64,000 bases of DNA from contig CM054153.1 in NCBI GenBank assembly GCA_028751875.1, forward strand, positions 15,147,960 through 15,211,959, in the 5' to 3' direction. Under the pieces are notes generated by a model that saw only the letters and a list, made by a program, of their open reading frames with translations, did not search any database and was not told where the DNA came from. How positions within the stretch are numbered: position 1 is the first letter of the stretch; every line of letters begins with the position of its first letter. Source of the DNA: Rapana venosa (lineage: Eukaryota; Mollusca; Gastropoda; Neogastropoda; Muricidae). Positions 1-11,038 of the stretch are shown here, piece after piece. The position numbers and the translations under genes are program-made.

Positions 1-790
1 TTATTTGTTGTTGTTGTGAGGTATTTTATGCTGATGTTATCATTGTAAGCCATTTGCTTGATTTTGTTTCGTTTTTGCATTTTGTTGCCATGTTTCAGTT
101 ATTTTCTGGTGATTTGATGTGATACCCATCCCCATCTCAGTTGTACTCGTAGTTGCAGAAAGTATGATTGTAAGACCCCCCCACACACAAACACACACTT
201 AATTTTTCACAGAGGTGGGGGGGGAGGTGAGGTGAGTCGGCAAATCTGTTAACAAAAAACACACCTAAAAAATCCAGGATACATTTTGTAGTACGATTTT
301 ATTTAAATCAGCTAGCAGGAATACATTCATTTTCATATCACAGCTCGCAAAGTAGTTTAAAAGTACTAACAAGGAAAAGATAGAAAACTGTACACAAGTA
401 GACCCTTCTTTTTTTGTAACGGAAAGAAATTTTTTTTTCTAGCATTATTCATATTGATGCGAATTTCCAAGATCACAGTAATGATTATTAATGGGTGTCA
501 AGAGGTAAGTTAGTTATGAATTAGTACAAAGGGCAATTTCATTAGTGTCTGTGTCAATCCTAGTCATAGATGGAACCATACTGTCGATTTTTCCTCCTCA
601 GGAGATAGGGTTTATAAGTCCTAAAGAATGTCTACTCCTGCAAGGGGACTGGAGGTGGTGGTGGTGTTAGGGATCTACAAGTGCTCATCGCTTTTAGGGG
701 GCGGGGGAATAGAGATCAGTGAAGAAAAGGAAGGCTGCTCATGTTCCGTATCCCAGTAGAAAAGGATGGAGACGACTGACAATATAATTG
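1..790. other. Non-coding stretch, no gene seen
   Basis: No convincing exon or RNA gene is visible. The stretch holds short C-rich and CA-rich runs near 174-200, a G-rich run near 215-235 and a small GGT run near 655-668. The sequence just before the LINE fragment at about 800 may be decayed repeat. Confidence 0.5.
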
Positions 791-799
791 GATTCTTCA

Positions 800-1785
800 A
801 CAAGATGTAGCAGACAGAAGAATGGCCATCATGACAGACTGGGTCACTTGTCATCCTACTCCCTAAGAGGGGCTTTGTCAGGACTTCAGAACAGTCAGCC
901 TCAGCAAGATGATGCTGAAGATTGTCTTTAACAGTCTGACATCACCAGCAGAAGAGCATGCGATTCCAGTTGGGAAAACAAAACACCACCAGGGAACCAA
1001 TTTTCCATGGGAGGAGTACTCACAGCATCAACAAAACATTCAAGGCAGCATGGGCAACTATGAAGAACAGCGTGGGCCAGAAACTCATTGACACCATCCA
1101 ACAGCTTTTCACTGAGGCTTGCTGCACAGTTCTTGTCAAAGGATCCATGGGAGAGTGGATGTGTGCTTGGTAAGTATTGGAGAATGTCACTAGCCATCGA
1201 TTTGCGGATGACATTGAAGGAAAGGAAGAGGAACTTGTCACCTCAGCAGAATGCTAAAAAAAAAAAAAAAAAAACGATGACCACCAGTACAAGTCCAAAA
1301 TCCATCAAGATCACTGGACAAAATTCCAAGCATTGAGCAAGTTGAAATATTAAGGTTCCATCATCTTTGAGGATCAATGGATAACATCCATCAGCATGAA
1401 GTACAAAACAACATACCGAGTTCACTGGTTCTTTCCATCTTCCTGTACATGCCAGTCCTGAACTCTCAGATTTGGTGCTACAGGAGAATTCTTGGCATCC
1501 TCTTCCTGGACCATGCAACGAATGAGGAAATGCAAAACGGCATCCAGACTGCTATGAAGAAAAGGAAAGAAAATTGAAACAGTATGGTCATGTCACAAGA
1601 TTGGACAGCCTTTCAAAGATCATCTAGCAAGGGACAGTCTAGGGACGCAGACTCGGAAAGAAAAGAGCGGACGACATCATTGAATGAACCAAGAACAGCT
1701 TTGCTGAGACCCAGGCACTGGCTTAAACCACCACAATGGACACAGCTGGACAAGTGCAGTGTGCCCATGACTAGTGCAGTGGGGT
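800..1785 (+). mobile_element. Decayed RTE-like non-LTR retrotransposon (LINE), reverse transcriptase to C-terminus
   Basis: Several broken frames read as pieces of the reverse transcriptase of RTE-like LINEs common in molluscs. Near 905-950 SKMMLKIVFNSL resembles the motif that opens the palm region. Near 1020-1130 a segment reads like the finger/palm region. Near 1420-1550 SLVLSIFLYMPVLNSQ, then CYRRILGILFLDHATNEE, matches the usual C-terminal connection region (family pattern SLVxSIFLYACESWT...CYRRxLxISYxDHVTNEEV). Frameshifts, an internal deletion and a poly-A run (1256-1274) break it up, so it is a dead copy. Related fragments lie at 23968-24185 and 59715-60147. Clade assignment is from motif memory and needs an alignment. 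Confidence 0.7.
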
Positions 1786-2054
1786 AGATGCTATTGTCAA
1801 AAACCACCTGTGGACAAGCATCGGTCTCCTTGTTGGATAGGTAAAGAGTGGTTCCCTTCAAAAGTGGGCTCTGGTCCCTTGCCTCTACTTCCTTCCGACT
1901 CCAGTCACTTGAGATGCCTAGCTGGGTAGACTGTGGAGGATACACACAGAAACCTTGAGTGCTTGTGTGGAGGATACACACAAAGTCTCAAAAGTTCTCT
2001 TGCAGGGTAGACACTCGTTAAGTAGACATTTAGTTTTTTGCTCCCCTTCGATTT

Positions 2055-2097
2055 TGCAAGATATAGCACTATATAAATGCCATTTATTATTATTAAT
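2055..2097 (+). mobile_element. Retroposon 3' end with TTA tail
   Basis: The motif TAGCACTATATAAAT followed by a TTATTATTA tail matches a second copy on the minus strand at 17243-17312 (AGCGCTATATAAAT plus TTATTA repeats). About 34 nt upstream of the tail also align. Shared sequence ending in a short tandem tail is typical of a 3' terminus of a SINE or LINE. The parent element is not identifiable here. Confidence 0.5.
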
Positions 2098-2099
2098 CA

Positions 2100-2600
2100 C
2101 TTATGTGAGGGGTGGGGGAAAATGTAGACCCTACAGGAAAGCTGCACTAGTCTTTAAATCTTAAGCATTTTGTCCTGGGGGAGGGGGGTCTGGGGTGTTA
2201 AGACACCAGTGAAGGAGATGGGGGTAGGGGGTGGGTAGTAGACAGCAGTCTCTGCTTGAGAGGGGGGGGGGTCTAGATGGTAGGTATGTTCAAGGGGAGG
2301 AGGTCTACACTAGTAGTTCCCTTGGCAGGGAGACATCGGTATTCTTTTGGTTCTCCTGGTGTGAGGGTAGTCTTTCAGTTCGCTAAGGGTTGGACTTGGG
2401 GGACTTGTGTTTGTTAAGGCATCCCCCCCCCCAAAAAAAAAAATTTCAGAGCTCGTAGATGAACAATCCCATTGTCAAACCCCCCCCCCCCAAAAAAAAA
2501 AACCCCACACCCACCAAAATCGGAGCTAGTGGACATTTTCAGGGGGGTCTAGGTAGAGAAGGTTCGCGTCCCATTGTCCTCCCTCCTCAAGGAGGTAACT
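2100..2600. other. G-rich/C-rich non-coding stretch with two paired (C)n(A)n tracts
   Basis: No gene is seen. Two very similar blocks of poly-C followed directly by poly-A lie at about 2422-2443 and 2481-2503, separated by a short unique stretch. Several G-runs (2176-2190, 2262-2270, 2543-2548) flank them. Confidence 0.5.
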
Positions 2601-2636
2601 TTGTATGCCATGTATAAAATGTATTTGTTTATGCAC

Positions 2637-2725
2637 AAGTGGTGGTCTGGGTGCCAGTCTCTCTTATCTGGAAATGTTATCGACGACCTTTATTCTCGAT
2701 TCTTGCAGCACCCAGACCACCGCTT
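2637..2725. repeat. Inverted repeat, 18-nt arms, 53-nt loop
   Basis: The arm at 2637-2654 (AAGTGGTGGTCTGGGTGC) is the reverse complement of 2708-2725 except for one base. That gives 17 of 18 pairs, and the mismatch can pair as G-U in RNA on one strand. No open reading frame depends on it. It could be a fold-back element remnant or the stem of an RNA hairpin. Confidence 0.7.
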
Positions 2726-2785
2726 ATGAACAGAAGACCCTGAAAGAGGTCCTGAGATTGCTTGTTGTAGGGAACAGATGGATTT

Positions 2786-2852
2786 AGCTCATAGGTTATG
2801 GAATGTGACATTTGATGTAGCTCATAGGTTGATGGAATGTGACATTTGATGT
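2786..2852. repeat. Two-copy tandem repeat, about 33 bp unit
   Basis: The unit beginning AGCTCATAGGTT and ending TTTGATGT occurs at 2786-2818 and again at 2819-2852. The only difference is one inserted G. Confidence 0.9.
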
Positions 2853-2859
2853 AAACTTG

Positions 2860-3375
2860 GAAGTTGGGGTTCAGAATATTGATGTTACTGCGGGGAGGAA
2901 CGGCAAAATCTCAAACATTGAGATAGGCCATTCCACCCTTTAAATTTTTTTTTTTCAGGGCGATTTTTACTACAGGGAGGAACGTTCCATTATTGCAATA
3001 ATTCCAAATCGCTTTTCAAAATTTTTATTTCACTGTGCATATATATAAATAAATATCAAATCAACCATGCATGTGTGGGATAAGTACAAGGAATGAAAGT
3101 TGCACTACACCTTACCATTCAGTCTGGTTTTTTTATAAAGTATAAATTTTTTCCTTGCTAAGTCAGAGCAACATACCAATACTAAACATACAGCATGCTT
3201 GCCCCCCATGGCAGAACTCTGGCAGGCTGGGTTACCACCCTTTCAGATAAAAAGTTAAACCTTAAACAAAAGTGCAGTGTTGATTCTAGACATGCTCAGT
3301 ATCCAAGAGAAAGTAAACTAATGCTCTATTCGCTTGTTGGGTAGATTCAATAACTCGAATGATGCTGTATATATA
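2860..3375. other. Non-coding stretch
   Basis: AT-rich sequence with T-runs; no exon, RNA or clear repeat recognised. Two segments near 2890 and 2975 share the words GGGAGGAACG, suggesting a small decayed duplication. Confidence 0.4.
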
Positions 3376-3379
3376 GCCC

Positions 3380-3631
3380 TTGGGATGTTTGCTGACAAGG
3401 ATTCAATTCCACAGTGAAATTCTGTATGACCTTGTACCAGCCAATGCACAGAGCTTAATGCAAAACTATCTGCTTATGGAGTACTCGTCTAATCAGAAAA
3501 GACAACAGATGGTGCTGGACGCGCTAGCTGTCAGTGGAATACCTGGCAGCTGTGCAGCCATTTTTCAAAGATGCGGCACAAAAAATTGCGGGAATCCCGC
3601 AATGTCACACAATCTAGAATCAACACTGTAA
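3380..3631 (+). other. Open frame of unknown nature (83 codons)
   Basis: An uninterrupted frame reads from ATG at 3380 to TAA. Its middle part (EILYDLVPANAQSLMQNYLL and on to SGIPGSCAAIFQ) has mixed, protein-like composition, unlike most frames in this window. It is not recognised as any family. There is no clear in-frame splice acceptor, donor or second exon. The frame ends over a palindrome at 3585-3603 (9-nt arms around one base). It may be a captured exon, a repeat-derived frame or chance; chance is the most likely. Confidence 0.2.
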
Positions 3632-3639
3632 ATTAATTT

Positions 3640-5535
3640 TCTTCATAATCGAGATCCTAAAATTTCAGTACTTTCTTAGGGGGGATAGCAATGCCGTTTA
3701 CATTTCAAAATTGTCTACAGGGAAAAACAACTTTGGCAGCAATGATGAAACATGTCACATGCCTAGTACAATAAAATCATGCAATCACTGTCTTGCCCCT
3801 TTCCCACATGCACTGGTATCAAAAAGGAAAAAAATCACTTAATTTCAAAACTAGTCCAAATAAAATAACAGATACATCCAATACTGAACAAACGGTGGTC
3901 AGGCCAGTTCACTAAATGAGATTCCCTACAGGCACTGAAATTCAGCAGCAGTGTCTCCAATCTTGTACCCCTCACCACAAAAGGCCATATTAGGGCCATC
4001 ACCTTTTTTTTTTTTTCAATTAAGACTGTACAACTATATACTCCTTTCAAGCATTCTGGATTTTCTTTTTTAAATGTGTACACATGGAAAAGAAGAATAT
4101 AGGGACCCAATCCTTTTGAGAGAGAAAAAAATAACTCTGCAACTGTAGATTTCATATTCTATTCTCGCACCGTCTTTTTGGATAGATGGGATAGAATTTA
4201 TATTCAGTATGGGTTTTCTGTACAGAAAAGGATGTCAAAACTAGCCGTTTTGAGAGATGAACTGCTATATAATCTTCCACAGAGGAAAAAAAAAGAAAAG
4301 GGTACTGAAAAACTTACTGCAGCATGTCAAAACAACTTCTATTGAGAAACATCACTAATTCCATGGTAAAACTTTAAAAAAAACTTGTACCAATTACCAA
4401 GAGAAAACTTGCACCATCCATAGTTATGGGAAAGCTCAACACCTCTCACAAAGAAAAATGTAAAAGCCACTTGGCACAATAAGTTATATCAAGACCTATC
4501 AATACTAATTTCTTTTTTTTTTGGAGGGGGGGGGATAATTTTTTTTAATAGGTTAAAAAATTAAAATTCTTCACCTATAGTATCTTTTTACCTGGTTGAA
4601 GGCCAAAATGTGCACTGGAATTTTTATGTTTATACTGTTTAGATTTTTTTTCTTTTTAAACAGATGATGGTCAATGTATGTTCTTATTTATGACCAAAGA
4701 AAATGATAGAATGCTGAAGGAACCGACTTGAAATCGCTTTGATGAGGCCTCAGCATTCCCTTTAGATTACTGCTATAGAAGGGAATTTCACAACTTGGAA
4801 TTCTGTGCTACCTAAATAAACAGCTAGGCAAGAGAGAGGGTTAACATTCACTGAAACCAACATCTTTATTATGTTAAAAACAATTTACTCTGAGGGTAGG
4901 ATTTGCTTGGAATAAACTATCCCTCCTGGCATTCTCATAGCAAAAGAAAAGAAAAGTGCACTGTTTCTACATTTGTCAAAAACAGTATTAGCAGAGTGTG
5001 CAGGACACTTCTCTAATGATAAGCATGATCTGAGCATTCAATCCTGGTTGATGCCATTAAAGCAGTAGTATTGTTTTAATTTAATTATGCATTGAACAAA
5101 CGGTAAAAAGAAAGTTACAGTCATATTCTTCAAGAAAAAAACATGGAATGGACAAAAGAGGAGGAAAAATATCAGAAGGATACTACAAACAAGACCAATA
5201 AACTGATACAGCTTGAGCTGGTAAAGTGCTTGCAATTATCTGATCCTGGAAAATAGTATAAAGACCTAGATTTTTTTTTCCTAAAAGAGAGAAAGAGAAA
5301 TGCAACAATAAACTTTTTTCAGAAAAAGATGACAGGGAAAAGAAACTGGCAGAAATGAAAATGCAACTGCTGGAAAAGAAATACATTTTGAGGTAGGAGG
5401 GATGACTCTCAGAAATGATAAAATTTATTGCTCAAAATTATAAAGAGTGGGGGGATACAATTACTACTCACATGGATGGAAACACTTAAGCATTACGTTC
5501 AGATTGATAAAACTCAAAACCACCTAACAAAGCAT
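3640..5535. other. Non-coding stretch, no gene seen
   Basis: AT-rich with many A- and T-runs (for example 4008-4017, 4511-4522, 5271-5279). A minus-strand open frame at 3835-4155 is low in coding signal and was not accepted. No repeat family found elsewhere in the window was recognised here. Confidence 0.4.
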
Positions 5536-5538
5536 CTC

Positions 5539-6000
5539 TTGTGCTGTTTGGCAATATAGCTTGCTGCTACTCATGTGCTGTTTGGCAATATAGCTTGCTG
5601 CTACTCATGTGCTGTTTGGCAATATAGCTAGCTGTTACTCTTGTGCTGTTCAATACAGAGAGCCGTTACTCTTGTTCAATATAGCTAGCCGTTACTCTTG
5701 TGCTGTTCGGCAATATAGCGAGCCGTTACTCTTGTTCAATATAGCTAGCTGTTACTCTTGTTCTGTTTGGCAATATAGCTAGCTTTCACTCTTGTGCTGT
5801 TCAATACAGAGAGCCGTTACTCTTGTTCAATATAGCTAGCCGTTACTCTTGTGCTGTTCGGCAATATAGCGAGCCGTTACTCTTGTTCAATATAGCTAGC
5901 TGTTACTCTTGTTCTGTTCAATATAGAGAGCCGTTACTCTTGTTCTGTTCAATATAGCTAGCCGTTACTCTTGTGCTGTTCGGCAATATAGCCAGCTGTG
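5539..6000. repeat. Minisatellite with three unit lengths (34, 31, 26 bp) and higher-order duplication
   Basis: About 15 units in a row end in GTTACTC or a close variant. Unit lengths in order are 34, 34, 34, 31, 26, 34, 26, 34, 31, 26, 34, 26, 31, 31 and a partial 34. The short forms differ from the long one by small internal deletions (3 bp for 31, a further 5 bp for 26). Units 4-7 (5641-5757) are repeated without a change as units 9-12 (5792-5908), giving a 151 bp higher-order period. The arrangement points to recent unequal exchange or a block duplication on top of older unit-level expansion. Confidence 0.95.
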
Positions 6001-9000
6001 ATAGATACTATCAAGATTAATGGACACATACACAATCAGCCCCTACTGTAAAGCTTTCAGGCTTTACTGTCCCCTAAGTGCGTGCGCAAACCACTGGCTC
6101 AGTGAAATCCATTAGGTAAGACTCCAATTGCAATGAAACATTGATGAGTCTGTCTTATCACTCTCTTCCTCTTTCGCGGTCCTACACCTTTCAGTTCAAT
6201 GCGGGTGGGAATGTTTGCGATTGTATCCGTGTGTGACTCCCTTCCCAGTGATCAATAACGGCTCACAGCTTGCTTGCCCTAAGAAGCAATTTAAGTTTAA
6301 TCGTCGTTGAATGTTCACTGCCCTATTCCACTATCTAGTTAACCCTGACACCCTGTAGAAGACACAGCACTCTATCCGATAAGTCCGATATGTATCCTAG
6401 CTGCTAGATTCCTTCAATTACTGCAAATAATATCAGACTTTGTCAAAGTCTTTATGATGAGATCGTCTTCATCCACAAGCTCTGAGAGTCACAGCCTTTA
6501 CTCGACTCTCCTCATCTACAGTGTACCTGTGGTCTAACAGTGATTTCCAGGTGGACTGAGAAAGTGCAGCCAGAATTGAAGTGCACAAGCATTTTCCCTA
6601 AAACTGCAGGGGGGGTGAAAAATAAAAGGAAGCAGGGTTAGCAGGGGGACCTAGGCTTGCTTGAGAAAATACAATAGACAAGGATGATAGAAAATACACA
6701 ACAAAAACTATCTCCAGAAGCAAAAACAATGAAGTTAGCACTGAAGCAAAGAAGAACTCCACAAAGAAAGAAAAACAGAATTGAGGAATCTAAACTAAGC
6801 AGTACAGCTATGCTAAGAAAAGAAAACACTAAAGATGTCACATTAAAAAAAAAAGGAATGTTCTTGCATATTATCTCCAGAAGGTAGAAGTACTAAGCCT
6901 ACTCATGCTGAAAGAACTCAAGACATAATGAAGAGAGAGAGTGTGATTTTTTTCTATCCTCCATTAAACGCCTTTTTCACTTTATATCTACTGTCCAGTA
7001 TAAGGTCCCTCTTCTACTCCGTTGATTTGTTTGTGTGCTCTCTCTCTCTCTCTCTCCCCCTCTCTCTCTCCCCTCTCTCTCCCCTCTCCCTCCCTCCCCT
7101 GCTAGCTACGCTTGGTGAAGCACGCAAAACGTAACTGCCTGAATAATGCAAGGCAATCTGCAGGTGGCACTGATTGAGAGAGCCAGTCGTGCGTGCTGCT
7201 GCTAGTCAGCTGTCTGTGACCGCTACAACTCCATACTGGAATGACAGCGCAGCCGTTTTTCAGAGTTCCTTTCCATGTCCTGTATCGCCCAGCCGATTGC
7301 TGGGGTCACCCTCACTAAACTGCTGCTGTTGGCAGAAAATGGGAGTGTTCCCAATCTCACTTGTTTAGCATCAAGTGTGCACGACGGTTCGTGTTGTTCT
7401 ACTGTCTCTTCCCCCCTCAATGAATTTTTGATATCTTGCTTAGAGGCAGATTTGACAAGAGTTCTGTGTATTGGCAATATCAATATATAAATACTGTATG
7501 CCCACGCATTGCGGTTTCTGCTGGTAGCCTGTTGTTAACTGCCTAATGAGTTTCACCTCTGTTTTTATCTCGGTCTAAACTGGTTAAGACTGGAGACACA
7601 GACAGACAGACAGACACAGAGTACCTATACAATTATGCAGTCTTCCATTTCATGCTTTCTTATTTTGTGGTCTGAGGATTTAAAAGCCTGACACAAACGA
7701 ACTTCCGACACATTCTTCAAAGCACAAAACTCACTGCCTGCAAGTGCAAAACTCACTGCCTGTGCAAAACTCATTAACCGCGCTAAGCAGTCATACAAAA
7801 AAGTATCTATTTTATAGAAAAAGCTGCTGGTATCAAATACATTCTAAACCCTGTTAAGCCACTGAATGAAGAGAATCACAGTTCACATAACTGAAAGCTA
7901 GAACCAGGACTCTGAACCTTCACAACAATTCATGTTCCAACTGCACTTTGCACACACTAGAATGCACACACAAATGTGTGTGCTCTCTTACACTTCACAG
8001 CAGGCATCCTGAATAATCATGTTTTGTAGTCTTGTTTAACAGAACTTTCAAAACCAATGCGAAAGATGCAAGAAAGAAAAAAATCTTGCCCTCGCCTTGG
8101 GATGAAAACAAGCATGCTCAAGAAGCTTCAGTGGTTACCTATAATTATGTTGAAATGTGCTGAAATTTCAGTCAAATCACATGTGTTCTTCAAGAAAACA
8201 GACTTCTGTCAAAGACCTGACCTAATAACCACCACTAAGACCTGCAGTCTAGAACCATGACCAGGATCGTGACAGAAACAAACGGAAAAGTAAACCGCTC
8301 AAGGTATACCTTCAGAAGGGGAGGTGAACCTCTATGTGGACTGTGTGTAAAATGGGCCTAAGAAACAAACTACTTTCTTTGTTAAGTCCTCATCTCGGCC
8401 TCTGGCAATTAAAAGACCACGTTACGCATAAATGGAATATGCCGATCCCAGTTATTGAGAAATCATAAATCTACACGACGTATGTTAATAATACACAAAC
8501 AAGTGTACACAATTTCCTTAACTACCTTAATGTACACTATATAAATTTTCATTTACATTTAAAAAACAATTTTCATTAAAATTATTGGAACAAGTCTGTT
8601 CTTCCTTCTACAAACATTGAAAACACTGGTGTTTTGTAACTACTCAAGTGGTTGTGCCTTTCTAATGTTATGGTTAAAAAAAACACCTAAAGCAATATTC
8701 ATGTAACCGTAATAGTTCATGTGTTGGAAACTGGCCTGGCCACCTTATGCACCTGTTCCTCTCGTCTGGCTTTCTTCTCGACCGTTTAAAAAGAAAAAAC
8801 AAACTACTTTCTTCTTCTTCTTCTGCGTTCCCTGAAAAACAAACGAAAAGCATTAGCCCAAGTATTATGCCCACAAGTTGGTTTAGCCACTTCACATTTT
8901 GAACGCATTAAGGTCTGCATCGCTTAGGTATGTTATGACTTAGTATACAAAAAATTCAAAAACATACCATCAGAAGTATTCAGACATCTTTTGAAAGATA

Positions 9001-9045
9001 CCGAATATGCCGGGTCGGACCAAACTGTTACAAAACTGGAAAGTG

Positions 9046-9046
<1 letters not shown>
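6001..9046. other. Non-coding stretch with one CT-rich tract
   Basis: No exon supported. A CT/CCT tract lies at 7038-7100, and a few GACA repeats near 7600. The sequence around 7100-7420 is less biased in composition than its surroundings but gives no convincing exon on either strand. Confidence 0.4.

Positions 9047-9079
<33 letters not shown>
9047..9079. repeat. (TA)n microsatellite
   Basis: About 33 bp of perfect alternating TA. Confidence 0.95.
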
Positions 9080-9084
<5 letters not shown>

Positions 9085-9939
9085 AATTTAAAATACTAAG
9101 CAAAACTCCTGATTCTGTCAGTAAAAACGTATGAGAAAAGTTATCAGCCCTCCTCCCTCCCCAGGAGCTTTTCCAAAAAGGAAAAATCCTTTTTAAAAAA
9201 AATCTCTCATGCCAGCTTAAAGCTGGTAAGAGGAATCGAATTATTCCACAAGCTTTTCTTTCTTTTTCTTTTTTTTTTCCAAATTCAGAAACCGCAGTTT
9301 TTGGAGCTGGCTTAGACAGAAAAACCATTTCCCCAAATTATCCTGATACACCTCTGACATAGTGTGTATGACTAAAGGAAAAAAAGTTAGAAAGAAACTG
9401 AAGCACGGACGGCAACACGCGGAATGGCATGACAGTCTACGGGTCAAATGTTAAAAAAATTTAGTCATGGTCAAAACTTGGACGGATATTAAAGCGTACT
9501 AAAAAAAGAAATCTCTGATACGTAACATTACGTACCTGCCTGAAACAGATCAGGCTAAGCAGCGAAAAACTTCTTTTTTTTCCAGTTTTAAAAACTGATC
9601 TCGACACGGCTTTGCTTTCACTTAAAGACAACATTAAAAAAATTCCGAAACTATCAATTTTGGTGGTATGAATTACCATGATAAGAAACAATGATCATTA
9701 TCCCCGAAAAAAGACAGACCGAAACAAAACCGAATTTCTGTGGTGCCTCAAGATCACGATTATTCTCCCTCATCTACTACAGCAGCAGTACCCACAATTT
9801 TCCACAACACCTTAAGGAACCCGTTTTGTTTTTTGGGGCGGGTTTTTTTTGTGTGGTGGACAACCTAGATTTCTCGTAGGATCCTAAAACCTAGGTTTTC
9901 CAACTGGATCCAGATTTTCCCAACAACATGCTGATTTTT

Positions 9940-10406
9940 AAATTTTTTTTTTGTTTTTTGCACACCTTAAGCTCTTGAACACGCCGCCCTTTTCACGCAG
10001 GCTCCATCCTCTGCAGAAGAAATCTGGGATCTCGCACATAACACCGAGGTCGTCCCTTTCTTCTAGGATGTACAGCTCAAAATGATGAGCCCATCCATCA
10101 AAGGTCCACCCTCCATCCCCGAAGCCAGGACTGCAGCTACCTATCCCACCACACACCCCATATTCGGGATGAACAACAACAACCACCGCATACACACAAA
10201 ACCTCACCCGAAGGTTCCACCAACCTTGAAAACTTCTTGCCGAGGACCGAAGAAGAAAAAAACTGAAGCAGGATTCATAAAACTGAACTTCTCTCCAATC
10301 ACACATCATTATATAGAACTCTCCCTCCTTTATACACCCTACCCCCCCCTTTACACCCCCTCCCTCCCTCCCTCCCTCCCTAATCCTCTCTCCTCCTCTC
10401 TCCTCC
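9940..10406 (-). other. Probable 3' untranslated region of the K2P gene
   Basis: The sequence follows the exon 3 stop codon on the minus strand and holds no further domain. It starts G/A-rich (the complement of the CCCT repeats at 10355-10405). I did not find a confident polyadenylation signal, so the 3' boundary is unknown. The overlapping open frames on both strands are not supported as proteins. Confidence 0.35.
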
Positions 10407-11038
10407 TCACTCGTCCGTCTTGTCCAGGATGCCCAGCTTGAGGCCGATCCAGCGACACTTGGCCAGGATCTCGTCCTGCATGAGGGAGAAGCACATGGAC
10501 AGGATGGCCATGCCGAACAAGACGTACACCGAGCCCAGCAGCAGCTGCGCCTGCGCCTGCGAGTTCTCGAAGTCCGTGCCGGGCACCACGTCCCCGAAGC
10601 CGATGGTGGACAAGGTGATGAAGCAGAAGTAGGCCGACTGCAGCCAGTCCCAGCCCTCCCACAGCCCGAAGAGCACGGCGCCGCCGAAGATGTAGCCCCC
10701 GATGACGATCATGGTGATGGTCAGCGGCACCGTGATGTTCTTCTCGTCCAGGTCCTCGTCCTCGTCGTCGTCGTCGCTGTCGTCGTCCAGCACCACGGGG
10801 TCGTTGCGGGCGGGCTGGCTGTGGATGGCCTTGACGTCCAGAGGCACGATTTTCACCGCGCGGCCTGGCGGGGAGCGCGGATGTTTGGTGGAGGAGGAGG
10901 AGGAGGGGCGGGGGAGGGGGGTCTTGGTGTTGCTGTCCGTGGTGGTGGAGGTGGAGGTGGGGGAGGTGGCGGGCAGGCGGGAGAACTCGGTGCCCATGGG
11001 GGCCGAGCCGGCGATGACCGAGCCCTTGTCTGCTGTCC
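10407..11038 (-). CDS. K2P channel exon 3 (cytoplasmic loop, TM3, P2, TM4, C-tail, stop)
   Basis: The acceptor reads CTCCCTTCCAG before GGACAGCAG; the first two bases complete a Gly codon split from exon 2. The reading frame is open to TGA at 10407-10409. The exon encodes a Ser/Thr/Pro-rich loop segment, a basic/hydrophobic patch (RAVKIVPLDVKAI), a run of Asp and Glu (DDDSDDDDEDEDLDE), then TM3, the second pore helix with TLSTIGFGDVVPG, TM4 and the tail ending KLGILDKTDE. The P2 filter is GFG, as in many K2P channels. High GC content sets it apart from the AT-rich intron around it. The plus-strand open frames across this exon are antisense shadows. Confidence 0.95.

Noticed and set aside
3835..4155. 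106-codon minus-strand frame
   Set aside because: AT-rich composition with Lys and Phe runs, no motif, no splice context.
5539..6000. Possible CRISPR-like array
   Set aside because: Units are contiguous with no unique spacers, unit length varies by internal deletions, and the DNA is eukaryotic.
10082..10441. 119-codon plus-strand frame
   Set aside because: It lies opposite the probable 3' untranslated region and the end of exon 3, ends in CCCT repeats and has no motif.
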